64,000 bases of DNA from contig CBIHOV010000041.1 of NCBI GenBank assembly GCA_966211765.1, forward strand, positions 12,742-76,741. The letters are read 5' to 3'. Made by a program: the position numbers and the translations under genes. Source of the stretch: Paraflavitalea sp966211765 (GTDB taxonomy: Bacteria > Bacteroidota > Bacteroidia > Chitinophagales > Chitinophagaceae). The notes under the pieces are model-generated. The model made no database searches. It saw only the letters and a list, made by a program, of their open reading frames with translations, and was not told the DNA's origin. Positions 27,535 through 37,271 of this stretch are shown one piece after another; the first letter of the stretch is position 1; the number at the start of each line of letters is the position of its first letter.

Positions 27535-28821
27535 TCAAAACGCATCATTCAGTCCAAAGAAGATGCCCGATGCGCCATACCGGCCCCGGGCAATATCTGC
27601 ACACAGGGTAGAGCGGGTTTGTTTCTGGAAGAGGATGCGCAGGCCTGCCCCGGCGCCCGGTTCCCAGTATTCAAAGAGTTTTCGTTGCAGGCCGTTGCTG
27701 GCGCTTTGCAGGTTGAGGAACACCACGCCGCTGATCAGTTTGTTGCGCGTGATCGGGTACCGGTATTCTGTTTCAAAGTAAAAATAAGAGGGCCCTTTGA
27801 AGCGGCCCAGCGTATAGGCCCTGCCAATCCTGTTGTAGGTATCGTCTGCTGTATAGGGAAGTGCCAGATAAGGCAGATCGCCACTGAGTGTATAGACTGC
27901 CCAGTTCCAGATGGCCAGTACATGCTCGGGGTTGCGGCGGCTGAGCGACCAGTACTTGCGGAAGTCTGTCATTATTTGTATAGAATTCTTCGTGCTGCCC
28001 ATCCAGCGTTGGTTGAAGCGGGCGCTCAGGTCAGCATAGATACCTCCATAGGACCGGATCGGATGCTCCCGCGTATTGTATTGTACAGCGAGCAGCATTC
28101 CATTCATGGAGTATTTTTTCAGGTCGAAGTCTTTGTAAAGACTATATACTTTATGTGGAGTATACCGGCCGCTTTCGGCTTTTATATCATCTATGTTCGT
28201 ATAGATATCGAACCACAGGCCAGCACCTACAAACCAATGCGGCGTGATATTGCGGTACACTTTTTCAAAGAGTTTAATATAGATGTATTTGATCGGAAAG
28301 GCGCTGTCGGCATTGGTGGTGGGAAAGAGATCGATGTTAAAGGCATCACTGCGGTAAGCGCTGTTGCCGGTGCCCAGGCCATAGTCCACCATACCGAATT
28401 TTGACAACTGCCAATCGCCCTGCAGGTTCCAGCGGTTTTCTTTGGTAAGTATATTGTGCCGGGCTTTCAACATCGTGATGTCCTTGGTGCCATAGAGAAA
28501 TTCCAGCCCGAATACCGACAATCCCGTATTGATCGGATTGCCCAACTGCCGGCCGCCCGATAGCTTGGCTCCAATGATAAATCCAAAGCTCGGATTGTAA
28601 CCGAGTGAAGGCAATACAACGGCGCCAGGCTTTTTACTTTCTTTGGGAATACTGTCCTTCTTCTTAAAGATCAGGTGGAGCAGGTCGCCAACATCAACTG
28701 CAGGAATGGTGTCTTTGATTTGACCAGTTGCCGTACAACAATTAGTCAGCAACAGCAGTAGCAGTAATTGCCGGGTCCTGGTCCATTGCAGTAAATACCT
28801 CTTCTGTTGAATAACTGTCAT
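27535..28821 (-). CDS. BamA/TamA-like outer-membrane beta-barrel protein (no POTRA)
   Basis: 428 residues. A signal-like N-terminus (LLLLLLLTNCCTATGQ) and a short linker precede alternating amphipathic strands: PSLGYNPSFGFIIGAKLSGGRQLG at the barrel start, FYFETEYRYPITRNKLISGVVFLN, and a terminal strand ending FFGLNDAF with the C-terminal Phe expected of Omp85-type barrels. No POTRA domain fits in the short N-terminal part. Role unknown: family members assemble or translocate surface proteins, or are plain porin-like. Followed closely by the GH3 gene. Confidence 0.78.
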   Translation of the reverse strand: MTVIQQKRYLLQWTRTRQLLLLLLLTNCCTATGQIKDTIPAVDVGDLLHLIFKKKDSIPKESKKPGAVVLPSLGYNPSFGFIIGAKLSGGRQLGNPINTGLSVFGLEFLYGTKDITMLKARHNILTKENRWNLQGDWQLSKFGMVDYGLGTGNSAYRSDAFNIDLFPTTNADSAFPIKYIYIKLFEKVYRNITPHWFVGAGLWFDIYTNIDDIKAESGRYTPHKVYSLYKDFDLKKYSMNGMLLAVQYNTREHPIRSYGGIYADLSARFNQRWMGSTKNSIQIMTDFRKYWSLSRRNPEHVLAIWNWAVYTLSGDLPYLALPYTADDTYNRIGRAYTLGRFKGPSYFYFETEYRYPITRNKLISGVVFLNLQSASNGLQRKLFEYWEPGAGAGLRILFQKQTRSTLCADIARGRYGASGIFFGLNDAF

Positions 28822-28895
28822 GACCTGTCAAAAGTCACCATTATTCAAATAGGCGGGAGCCTTAGTTTGCCCGGAAATATAAATGGGGGAAGCTA

Positions 28896-29678
28896 TTACA
28901 CGATAACGAGGTTCCTGGCCTTGTAATCCTGCAGGGCTGCATCATCGGGTGATAGTTCAGTAACGAGATAGTCGATCTCTGTAAGATCGGCGATCTTCAT
29001 TTGCATGGAAGAGTTCAGCTTCTCCGAAATCGTAAGCACCGCTACTTTGGCCGCAGCCTTGATCATGGCTTTCTTTACCTGGATCGTTTCCCAATCAGAA
29101 TCCGTCAGTCCGCTGTGTACATCGATGGCATTGATCCCTACGATGCAGAGATCGGCTTTGATATTGGCGAGGTATTCGAATACTTCACCGCTCACTGTCA
29201 TCTGGCTATAAGCGGAGATCTGTCCCCCGATCATAATGGTTTTGATCAGTGGCTTGTCCAGCAGTTCTACCGCCGTCATAGGGTTCACCGTAAGAAAAGT
29301 AGCCCTTAAAGTATTGGGTATTCTTTTAACGAACTCACGGATCGTAGTACCTCCGCCGATCAGCACGATCATATCGTCTTTCAGCAGGCTCAGCGTTTTG
29401 TCGGCGATCACCAGTTTATTGTTGCGGGAGTAAGTCTTCGAGTCATCACCGATATGGTAAGCTGCCGACATGGCGCCCCCTTTTATCCGGATCAATTGCC
29501 CTTCTTCGGCCAACTCATTCACATCACGACGGATAGTATCTTCCGATACGTCGATCAGTTTCACCAGGTCGGCAAACAGCAAACGGGTATGAATATTCAC
29601 CTGTTTAATGATCAGTTGTTTCCGTTCCTTCTTTTGCAGTGCCACCGGTACTGGTGGTTGTTGCTGGTTGTCTGCCAT
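28896..29678 (-). CDS. DeoR-family transcriptional regulator
   Basis: 260 residues. The N-terminal winged HTH (FADLVKLIDVSEDTIRRDVNELAEEGQLIRIKGGA, about residues 33-70) and a C-terminal DeoRC sensor domain with the sugar-phosphate loop VLIGGGTTIREFV and DLCIVGINAIDVHSGLTDSD are plain. DeoR regulators normally repress sugar or amino-sugar utilisation genes and are released by a phosphorylated sugar. It is divergent from the SusC-led locus across a 371-bp intergenic region that contains direct repeats, so it very likely controls that locus. Confidence 0.93.
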   Translation of the reverse strand: MADNQQQPPVPVALQKKERKQLIIKQVNIHTRLLFADLVKLIDVSEDTIRRDVNELAEEGQLIRIKGGAMSAAYHIGDDSKTYSRNNKLVIADKTLSLLKDDMIVLIGGGTTIREFVKRIPNTLRATFLTVNPMTAVELLDKPLIKTIMIGGQISAYSQMTVSGEVFEYLANIKADLCIVGINAIDVHSGLTDSDWETIQVKKAMIKAAAKVAVLTISEKLNSSMQMKIADLTEIDYLVTELSPDDAALQDYKARNLVIV

Positions 29679-29722
29679 CTCTCTTTGATTTATTGATCAG
29701 GGTTATCACCCTGTATTATCTC

Positions 29723-29750
29723 ATTGCCTGTTGCCTTATGCCTCTTGTCT
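29723..29750. repeat. Heptad repeat array, TTGCCT type
   Basis: Four 7-mers in phase (attgcct, gttgcct, tatgcct, cttgtct) just upstream of the DeoR regulator start, in the divergent control region. Confidence 0.5.
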
Positions 29751-29761
29751 TTTCTTGCAAG

Positions 29762-30019
29762 ATTTGCAATAATACAACAATTACCTGATTGATGGCAATT
29801 ATTGAAGTGCAAACGACATTAACCCCTCAAAAATTCAGGGGATAACTCCTTTTATAATGTAATTAACTGGTTATTAAATTGTTAACTGCGACTTGTTGAG
29901 AAATAAGGATTGCCTGCTATAATGATTTAGTCAGGCAGGATTTGCAAGTCGGCTAACTATTTTCTGCATATTATTTGCAGTATTTGAAATATTTGCAGTA
30001 GGTTTGGTTGCTTTTTGCA
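29762..30019. promoter_or_regulatory. Putative DeoR operator region: direct TTTGCA repeats
   Basis: The 371-bp gap 29679-30049 holds no gene. It contains a 9-bp direct repeat three times head to tail (TATTTGCAG, TATTTGAAA, TATTTGCAG at 29972-29998), with further TTTGCA copies at 29763, 29941 and 30014. DeoR-type repressors commonly bind direct repeats, and this cluster lies 30-80 bp before the SusC start. Binding is inference. Confidence 0.45.
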
Positions 30020-30049
30020 ATTATTAACGCTTCTCAATAACTAACGCTC

Positions 30050-33000
30050 ATGAAGAAAATTACATCAACGAGGCTACTATTGCTATGTTTAGCCTTCCAC
30101 CTGGCAGCAGTCTTTGCCGGCTATGGCCAGGCTGCCGGGGAACCGGCCTCCCTTACCGGTACCGTGAAAAGCGGTAATGATCCTGTACCCGGTGCTACTG
30201 TGATGTTGACCACCAATAAAAGAGTGGTGACCACTACCGACAATGCAGGGACCTTCTCCCTCAAATTGCCCGCAGCCGCCAGGCAGGGTACGGTACAACT
30301 CACCATCACTTCCATTGGGTTTGCCACCCGCACCGTGGCCCTGGCTGCCGGTCAAACTACCTTAGACATCCAGTTGCAGAAAGATTCCGGCGCCGTGCTC
30401 ACCGATGTAGTGGTTACCGCGCTGGGTATTCGTAAATCAAGGAAAGCAGTTACCTATGCGATGTCCGAAGTGAATGGCAGTGAATTTACCCAGGCCCGCG
30501 AAAACAACGTTGCCAACGCATTGACCGGAAGGATTGCAGGTGTCAACGCTACCGGTTTATCTACCGGCCCCGGCGGCTCCAGCAGAGTGGTCATCCGCGG
30601 TAATGGCTCCCTTACCGGCAATAGCCAGCCGCTCTATGTGATCAACGGCATGCCCATCGACAACAGCGTGCCCGGCGGCGGATCTACGCCCAACGGCTCT
30701 ACCATCAGAACCAGTACCGACCGTGGAGATGGCATCGGCGCCATCAACCCCGATGATATAGAATCCATGACTGTATTGAAAGGCGGTGCTGCTGCAGCTT
30801 TGTATGGCTCCCGTGGCGCCAATGGCGTTATCCTCATCACCACCAAGAAGGGCCGCGCACAGAAAGGCATCGGCGTAGAATACAATGGTACTTTTACCCT
30901 GGAAGATGTATCCGTATTCCCCGACTACCAGTATGAATATGGTCAGGGTGACAATGGTGTAAAGTCCACCACGCTTGCTCAGGCACAGGCCACCGGCCGC
31001 CGTTCCTTTGGCGCTAAGATCGATGGCTCCACCGATTATATGGCGGCTGATGGAAAGAACCATCCCTATACCGCGCAAAAAGACAACCTTAAGAATTTCT
31101 ACAATACAGGTACCACCTTCACCAATACCATTGCCCTCTCGGGTGGTAATGAATCGGTGGTATACCGGTTCTCCCTATCCGACCTGAATGCGAAAAGCAT
31201 TTTGCCCAACAATAAGTACAACCGCAAAACGGCCAACCTGAATATCTCCGCCAAATTGAGCGAGAAACTCAGGCTGGAATCGGTGATCCAATACAATTTT
31301 GAGAAAGGCAATAACCGCCCCATTGCAGGCGATGCCCTGGGCAATCCCAACTGGACGCCGTACGAGGTGGCCAATACCGTGGATGCACGCTGGCTGAGCC
31401 CCGGCTATGATGCCAGTGGCAACGAGATCGTGTGGAATGATGCCGGCATTGTGACCAATAGTTATTTTGTAGTGAATAAGTTCAAACAGACCGACAACAA
31501 GAACCGCTTCATCGGCCAGGCTGCTATATCCTACGATATCCTCAAGAACCTGACGGTGAAAGGAACCATCACCCGCGATTTCTACAATTACAACTTCACC
31601 AGCATCGTGCCTACAGGTACCCAATACTGGCCCAATGGTCAGTATGATGGTATTAAATCCGATGTGTCGGAAACCAACAGCATGATCACAGGTACTTATA
31701 AATCCAGTATTGCCAATACCGTTGGATTTACCGTACTGGCCGGCGCCAACACCCGCCGCTTCAAATCGGATGAACTCACCCTGGCAGGACGTGATTTCAC
31801 CACCCCTTATTTTTACAGCTTTTCCAATCTGTCCACCTCTTCAGCCGTACCCGTGGCCAGTGATGTAAAGACCAATTCTATCTTCGGCTCCGTTGACCTG
31901 GATTATAAGAACCTGCTGTTCCTCACAGCATCCGGTCGTCAGGATTGGTTCTCTACCCTTAGTCCTGCCAACAACAGCATTTTCTATCCCAGCGTAGGAA
32001 CCAGTTTTGTCCTGTCGGATGTACTGCAACTGCCAGCCATGTTCGACCTGGTGAAGCTGAGAGCTTCCTGGGCGCAGGTAGGTGGTGGCGGTCCTGATCC
32101 TTATGCCATCAACCTCGCCTATAGCAGTGTGCCCAGTGCAAGCACTGTGCCCCTGCAGAATGTAAGTTCCGTTGCCATCACCAATGCCAACCTCAAGCCT
32201 TTTACGTCTACCACCTTTGAAGTAGGGTTTAATACACAATTGTTTGGTGGCCGCCTGGGCGTTGACCTGGCCTTGTACGATCGCAAATCATCCGATGATA
32301 TTGTAAGCGTGCCCATTTCAACTTCCTCGGGTTACACCAGCGCCATCCTCAACTCTGGCGAGTTAAGCAACAAAGGGATTGAATTGCTGATAGATGGTAC
32401 ACCCATCAAAGAAAAGAACTTCAGCTGGAATACCAGTTTCAACTTTGCTTACAATAAGAGCGAAGTATTAAAGCTGGCCGATGGCATCAGTACTTTTTCC
32501 CTGGGCAATTCAGTCAATGGCAATGCCTTTATCAACAACCAGGTGGGTAGCACTTATGGCGCTATTTATGGTTTCCGCATGTTGCGCGATGCTGCAGGCA
32601 ATATCGTTTATGATCCCAATTCCAACCTGCCGGTACAAACAGATGTGAACCAGCAGCTGGGTAAGGGTGTACCGCCACTTACCATGGGTTTCTCCAATCA
32701 GTTCAAGTACAAGAATTTCTCCCTCGACATCCTGGTGGATGGCAAATTCGGTAACAGCATCTTTTCTGTAATGGAAGTATATGCTACCCGTTTGGGCCTC
32801 ATGAAATCAACCCTGGCTGGAAGAGAAAGTGGTTTGAAACTGGATGGCGTAACCCAGTCGGGCGCAAAATACACCTATACCGTTCCGGTAGCCAACCTGC
32901 GGGCGGCTTATTACAACAGCCTCAACAGGTATACCGAACTGTTTGTGCATGATGCGAGCTTTGTAAAACTGCGCCAGGTGATCATTTCTTACCGCCTGCC

Positions 33001-33196
33001 CGAAGGCTTCCTGAAAGGCCTGGGTGTGCAATCGGCCAATCTTTCACTGGTGGGCCGCAACCTGCTCATCCTTTATAAGAAGACCGACAACTTCGATCCT
33101 GAGCAAAGTCTCACCAACGGCGCCGCACAAGGTATTGAGTCCATCGGATTGCCCCGTACCCGTTCTTATGGCGTAAACCTGATGCTCAAATTTTAA
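30050..33196 (+). CDS. SusC/RagA-family TonB-linked outer-membrane protein
   Basis: 1048 residues. It has a signal peptide, a carboxypeptidase-regulatory-like domain (LTGTVKSGNDPVPGATVML, about 32-118), the SusC plug (DVVVTALGIRKSRKAVTYAM, RIAGVNATGLSTGPGGSS, VLKGGAAAALYGSRGANGVILITTKKG) and a long beta-barrel with a terminal Phe. It pairs with the SusD-like gene 18 bp downstream to form an outer-membrane import complex for oligomers. Clustering with a GH20 hexosaminidase and D-amino-acid genes suggests an N-acetylhexosamine-containing glycan or glycopeptide as cargo. Control by the divergent DeoR regulator is likely. Confidence 0.97.
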   Translation: MKKITSTRLLLLCLAFHLAAVFAGYGQAAGEPASLTGTVKSGNDPVPGATVMLTTNKRVVTTTDNAGTFSLKLPAAARQGTVQLTITSIGFATRTVALAAGQTTLDIQLQKDSGAVLTDVVVTALGIRKSRKAVTYAMSEVNGSEFTQARENNVANALTGRIAGVNATGLSTGPGGSSRVVIRGNGSLTGNSQPLYVINGMPIDNSVPGGGSTPNGSTIRTSTDRGDGIGAINPDDIESMTVLKGGAAAALYGSRGANGVILITTKKGRAQKGIGVEYNGTFTLEDVSVFPDYQYEYGQGDNGVKSTTLAQAQATGRRSFGAKIDGSTDYMAADGKNHPYTAQKDNLKNFYNTGTTFTNTIALSGGNESVVYRFSLSDLNAKSILPNNKYNRKTANLNISAKLSEKLRLESVIQYNFEKGNNRPIAGDALGNPNWTPYEVANTVDARWLSPGYDASGNEIVWNDAGIVTNSYFVVNKFKQTDNKNRFIGQAAISYDILKNLTVKGTITRDFYNYNFTSIVPTGTQYWPNGQYDGIKSDVSETNSMITGTYKSSIANTVGFTVLAGANTRRFKSDELTLAGRDFTTPYFYSFSNLSTSSAVPVASDVKTNSIFGSVDLDYKNLLFLTASGRQDWFSTLSPANNSIFYPSVGTSFVLSDVLQLPAMFDLVKLRASWAQVGGGGPDPYAINLAYSSVPSASTVPLQNVSSVAITNANLKPFTSTTFEVGFNTQLFGGRLGVDLALYDRKSSDDIVSVPISTSSGYTSAILNSGELSNKGIELLIDGTPIKEKNFSWNTSFNFAYNKSEVLKLADGISTFSLGNSVNGNAFINNQVGSTYGAIYGFRMLRDAAGNIVYDPNSNLPVQTDVNQQLGKGVPPLTMGFSNQFKYKNFSLDILVDGKFGNSIFSVMEVYATRLGLMKSTLAGRESGLKLDGVTQSGAKYTYTVPVANLRAAYYNSLNRYTELFVHDASFVKLRQVIISYRLPEGFLKGLGVQSANLSLVGRNLLILYKKTDNFDPEQSLTNGAAQGIESIGLPRTRSYGVNLMLKF

Positions 33197-33214
33197 CCAC
33201 TAAAAGCAATTGCG

Positions 33215-34762
33215 ATGAAACTATCAATGTCAAAATATACCAGCTTTTTACCCGTGGTGCTTTGTATCGGTCTCCTCCAATCCTGCGATAAGGATTTTGA
33301 AGAGATCAATACCAATCCCAATGCCGTATCGGTTCCCACCCCTCAATACATATTCAGCAAAGCCGTGTATGATGGGGCGCTCAACAGCGGCAATGTGAGC
33401 AAGCTTTTATTCGGCACCATGCAATACATGACCAGCTTCAATGATGTAGAAGGCTTCGGTTCGAAGTATGTGGCTTCCCAGGTCAATCTTTCTGCAGCTA
33501 TTTTTACGGCGGCCTATCCCACCCAGATCAATGAGATTGGTGAGGTGATCAAAGCAGTGAAAAGCGATCCCACAAAGATCAATATGTATGCAGTAGCACG
33601 CATCTGGCGCGTATATTGTTTCAGCCGCCTTACCGATGTATATGGTGATATTCCTTATTCCGAAGCAGGACAAGGTTATAACCTATCTGTCTTTCAACCC
33701 AAATACGATCAGCAGAGCGCCATCTATGCAGATATGCTCAAGGAACTGGAAGAAGCGGCCGCCGCACTCAATCCGGCCAACACTACCACCTTTGGTACTT
33801 CCGACCTTATTTACGGAGGCAATACCGATCGTTGGAAAAAGTTTGCTTATTCCCTCATGTTGCGCCTGGGTATGCGGCTTTCCAAGAGAGATGCCAACCT
33901 GGCAAAGACCTGGGTCACCAAGGCCATCACCGGTGGCGTGATCCGCGACTATGCAGACATTGCCAAAGTAGATTATGTAGGCTCGGGCCAGAACATCAAC
34001 AAGAATCCCATCGCCCTGCAGTTATTCAACGACAATTATGTGAAGGCCGATGGCGTAAGCAATCCCGAAGGCGGCAAATACCACCAGGCATTTATTGATT
34101 CACTCAAGGTCAACAATGATCCCCGCTTACCCGTCATCTCCGTGGTATATGTAGGTGGTGTGGCCAATACGACCGAAAGTATACAAAAGGGATTGCCTGC
34201 AAATATCAATGGTACCAAACCTGCGGATTTTGTCACCTATTCAGAGCCCAAGCAAACTACCGTATTGCGCCAGAATGCGCCCTTATTGTTGTTTACCGTG
34301 GCAGAAGCCAATTTCTTATTGGCCGAAGCAGCTTTGAATACTTGGTTTGCGGGCGAAACAGCCTCCGCCCTTTATGAAAAAGGCATACGGGCTGCTATGC
34401 AGCAGTGGGACCTGATCGCCGGCACCACCAATACTGTCGATGGGGCAAGGATCAACACCTATGTAACAGCCCATGCACTGAGGACCAGTGCTTCTATAGC
34501 GGTGCAAACAGAACAGATCTACAACCAGGTATGGGTAGGTTTGTTTCCCGATGCGCAGGAAGTGTACAACAATTACCGGAGAACAGGTTATCCTGCACTG
34601 GTGCCCAACAATTACCCGGGCAATGCAACTGGTGGCAAGATACCGCGCAGGTTCATCTACCCGGTAGTAGAACAAACCCTCAACAGGACTTCCTATGGTG
34701 AAGCGATCACCAGGCAGGGCGCTGATGACCTGGTAACGCGTGTATGGTGGGATAAACAATAA
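33215..34762 (+). CDS. SusD/RagB-family nutrient-binding outer-membrane lipoprotein
   Basis: 515 residues with lipobox LLQSC (Cys24). It has the SusD N-terminus (FEEINTNPNAVSVPTPQYIFSKAV), the TPR-like core (IWRVYCFSRLTDVYGDIPYSEA) and a C-terminal EVYNNYRRTGYPALVP as in the 'SusD-like_2' subgroup. It serves as the surface lid and glycan binder for the SusC partner 18 bp upstream. Followed by a 14-bp palindrome before the GH20 gene. Confidence 0.96.
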   Translation: MKLSMSKYTSFLPVVLCIGLLQSCDKDFEEINTNPNAVSVPTPQYIFSKAVYDGALNSGNVSKLLFGTMQYMTSFNDVEGFGSKYVASQVNLSAAIFTAAYPTQINEIGEVIKAVKSDPTKINMYAVARIWRVYCFSRLTDVYGDIPYSEAGQGYNLSVFQPKYDQQSAIYADMLKELEEAAAALNPANTTTFGTSDLIYGGNTDRWKKFAYSLMLRLGMRLSKRDANLAKTWVTKAITGGVIRDYADIAKVDYVGSGQNINKNPIALQLFNDNYVKADGVSNPEGGKYHQAFIDSLKVNNDPRLPVISVVYVGGVANTTESIQKGLPANINGTKPADFVTYSEPKQTTVLRQNAPLLLFTVAEANFLLAEAALNTWFAGETASALYEKGIRAAMQQWDLIAGTTNTVDGARINTYVTAHALRTSASIAVQTEQIYNQVWVGLFPDAQEVYNNYRRTGYPALVPNNYPGNATGGKIPRRFIYPVVEQTLNRTSYGEAITRQGADDLVTRVWWDKQ

Positions 34763-34779
34763 CCAAAAGGTCTATCGCA

Positions 34780-34810
34780 GGGTGGGTCGCCCTATAAGGG
34801 CGGCTCACCC
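34780..34810. repeat. Intercistronic palindrome P1 (GGGTGGGTCGCCCT type)
   Basis: Arms GGGTGGGTCGCCCT and AGGGCGGCTCACCC form a 14-bp stem with two G-T wobbles and a 3-nt loop, 17 bp after the SusD stop. A near-identical copy lies at 37196 and a diverged one at 40360. No T-run follows, so it is more like a REP/RNA-stability element than a full terminator. Confidence 0.8.
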
Positions 34811-34914
34811 GATTTAAACAAGCTGTCAAACTCTTTTTCATAAGTCAGAGATTTTATAAGTGGGGGGCATTTCCATGCCCTCTTTTTTCTACCTTGTTCG
34901 TTTCAAATAAGTTC

Positions 34915-37185
34915 ATGAAGAGAAATCACCTGTACATTGTTGCCATATTTTTCTTAGTGAGTAACCGTCTCACCGCGCAGTCCATCATACCTTTGCCCGT
35001 ATCCATTAGAAGCACTGGTCAGTCTTTTACAACTAATTACAATACGCTGATCTATTGCCAGGATACCAGGCTCTTTAGTGCCGGTGAGTTATTACAGTCA
35101 TTCCTGATGGCAGCAGCCATTCAAAACCATAGGATAATAGCTAAAAAACCGGCTGCCAATTATATCTCCCTGCAAATTGATTCCGTATCCGTTCCCCAAG
35201 GCGAAGGCTATCACTTACAGATCAATAAAGACCGTGTCGAACTCATTGGCCACGATGTCGCCGGCATTATTCATGGCATTCAATCCCTGCGGCAATTGTG
35301 GCAACCCGCCAATGGAAACGCATTAACCATTCCTGGCTATACCATCACCGACTATCCACGTTTTACATACCGCAGCATGGCCCTTGATGTAAGCCGCCAC
35401 AACTTTCCCGTATCCTTCATTAAGAAGTACATCGACCTGCTATCCCTGTACAAGTTCAACACCTTTCACTGGCACCTGACCGATGATCAGGGATGGCGTA
35501 TAGAGATAAAAAAATATCCCCGGCTGCAGTCCGTAGCGGCCTGGCGTAAGCAGACATTGATCGGACATAAGAAAGAAACACCACACCGGTTTGATGGTAT
35601 CCCTCATGGAGGCTATTATACACAGGAAGAGATAAAAGAAGTAGTGCGTTATGCTACCCGGCGGGGTATCACCATCATACCGGAAATTGAAATGCCGGGC
35701 CATGCCCTGGCAGCCCTGAATGCATATCCATCATTGGGCTGCACAGGCGGCCCTTATGAAACGGCTACCTTCTGGGGAGTATTTGATGATGTGTTCTGTG
35801 CGGGCAACGACAGCAGTTTTGTCTTCCTGCAGGAGGTGCTGGATGAAGTGATACAGCTTTTCCCTTCCCACTATATTCATATCGGGGGCGATGAATGTCC
35901 CAAAACCAGGTGGAAGGTTTGCCCTAAATGCCAGCAACGCATGAAAAACCTGGCATTGAAAGATGAACATGATCTGCAGTCTTACTTTATACAACGCATA
36001 GAAAAATACCTGAACAATAAGGGGCGCGACATTATCGGGTGGGATGAAATACTGGAAGGTGGCCTGGCGCCCAATGCCACCGTGATGAGCTGGCGCGGGG
36101 AGGAAGGCGGCCTCACCGCTGCACAACAAAAACACCGCGTGATCATGACGCCCGAGAGCCATGTGTACTTTGATTATTACTTGTCGCGCAACAAAGCCGA
36201 ACCGGTGGCGGCAGGCCATTATACACCATTGAGTAAAGTATACAGCTACCAGCCGGCTGCCAGCCTGCCCGATTCCTTACAATCGTATATTGCAGGTGTG
36301 GAAGGGCAGGCCTGGAGTGAATACCTGGTGGATGAGCGACAGGCGGCTTATATGATCTTTCCCCGTGCCATAGCCCTGGCCGAACTGGCATGGACACCCG
36401 CCGCCCTACGTAATTATGATCAGTTCCTGCAAAGGCTCCGGCCGCAGGCTGCCTTATTAAAGCAACTGCAGGTGCCTTATGCCGCTAACTTTGATGAAGT
36501 AGTAAGCGCCGGTATCAAACCGCTGAAGGGAATGGTAGCGCTATCACTGTACAGCAGTTATCCCGCAGCGCAGATCCGCTATACAACCGATGGTACTGCG
36601 CCCTCTATAAACAGTACTTTGTATACAGGGCCGGTGGTCATGAAAAAGACGGCTACCCTGAAAGCCCTGGCTTTTGATGAACGCCGGAAGCCTATCGGAA
36701 GAACTTACGAGCAATTAGTGACCGTACACAAAGCCATTGGCGCTGAAGTAACGCTCACCAACGCACCCATGGCAAGATGGAATCCAGGCAAGGAAGCATT
36801 GGTCAACGGCATTGCAGGGGTGGCCCGCTACAACGATGCCCAATGGCTGGGCTTTAGTGGCGATAACCTGGAAGCGGTGATTGACCTGGGCAACGCCCAA
36901 ACCATCCGATCCGTTGAAATGAACCTGCTCAGTTATCACTGGCAAAGAGTATGGGCGCCGGTACTGTTGAATATTGAGGTGTCGGATGATGGGGCAAATT
37001 TCCGGCAGGTGTTTACACAAAAAGATTTTCCAGTCAACGGTATTAATACCCTGCGTGCAACATTCAAGCCGCTCCCAGCAAGGTATGTGAAAGTGACCGG
37101 CATCAACAAAGGCCTCCTGCAGCCCGGTGACTATGGTGCTGGCACAAAGGCACTGCTGATGATCGACGAAATATTGATTAACTGA
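34915..37185 (+). CDS. Beta-N-acetylhexosaminidase, GH20, with chitobiase C-terminal and F5/8-type domains
   Basis: 756 residues from Met at 34915 (signal peptide MKRNHLYIVAIFFLVSNRLTAQ). A GH20b domain (about 30-145) precedes the catalytic barrel with YRSMALDVSRHNFPV, FHWHLTDDQGWRIEIK, IPEIEMPGHALA and the catalytic Asp326-Glu327 in HIGGDECPKTRW. After the barrel come a chitobiase/hexosaminidase C-terminal domain (IRYTTDGTAPSINSTLYTGP) and a discoidin-like F5/8 domain (VIDLGNAQTIRSVEMN, VEVSDDG-type segment). It releases terminal GlcNAc/GalNAc in the periplasm, supplying the inducing sugar expected for the DeoR regulator. Part of the SusCD locus. Confidence 0.95.
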   Translation: MKRNHLYIVAIFFLVSNRLTAQSIIPLPVSIRSTGQSFTTNYNTLIYCQDTRLFSAGELLQSFLMAAAIQNHRIIAKKPAANYISLQIDSVSVPQGEGYHLQINKDRVELIGHDVAGIIHGIQSLRQLWQPANGNALTIPGYTITDYPRFTYRSMALDVSRHNFPVSFIKKYIDLLSLYKFNTFHWHLTDDQGWRIEIKKYPRLQSVAAWRKQTLIGHKKETPHRFDGIPHGGYYTQEEIKEVVRYATRRGITIIPEIEMPGHALAALNAYPSLGCTGGPYETATFWGVFDDVFCAGNDSSFVFLQEVLDEVIQLFPSHYIHIGGDECPKTRWKVCPKCQQRMKNLALKDEHDLQSYFIQRIEKYLNNKGRDIIGWDEILEGGLAPNATVMSWRGEEGGLTAAQQKHRVIMTPESHVYFDYYLSRNKAEPVAAGHYTPLSKVYSYQPAASLPDSLQSYIAGVEGQAWSEYLVDERQAAYMIFPRAIALAELAWTPAALRNYDQFLQRLRPQAALLKQLQVPYAANFDEVVSAGIKPLKGMVALSLYSSYPAAQIRYTTDGTAPSINSTLYTGPVVMKKTATLKALAFDERRKPIGRTYEQLVTVHKAIGAEVTLTNAPMARWNPGKEALVNGIAGVARYNDAQWLGFSGDNLEAVIDLGNAQTIRSVEMNLLSYHWQRVWAPVLLNIEVSDDGANFRQVFTQKDFPVNGINTLRATFKPLPARYVKVTGINKGLLQPGDYGAGTKALLMIDEILIN

Positions 37186-37195
37186 TCCTGTCGAA

Positions 37196-37226
37196 GGGTG
37201 GGTCGCCCTCAAAGGGCGGCTCACCC
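37196..37226. repeat. Intercistronic palindrome P2 (GGGTGGGTCGCCCT type)
   Basis: The same 14-base arms as P1 with only the loop differing (CAA-type), 10 bp after the GH20 stop. The identity of the arms with P1 2.4 kb away shows a dispersed repeat, not a gene-specific terminator. Confidence 0.8.
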
Positions 37227-37271
37227 GGATTCGGATGAAATATTGATAACTGAACATAAAACCAGTTTCGC

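Noticed and set aside
34780..34810. Simple rho-independent terminator after SusD
   Set aside because: The stem is strong but no T-run follows and near-identical copies sit between other genes of the same apparent operon.
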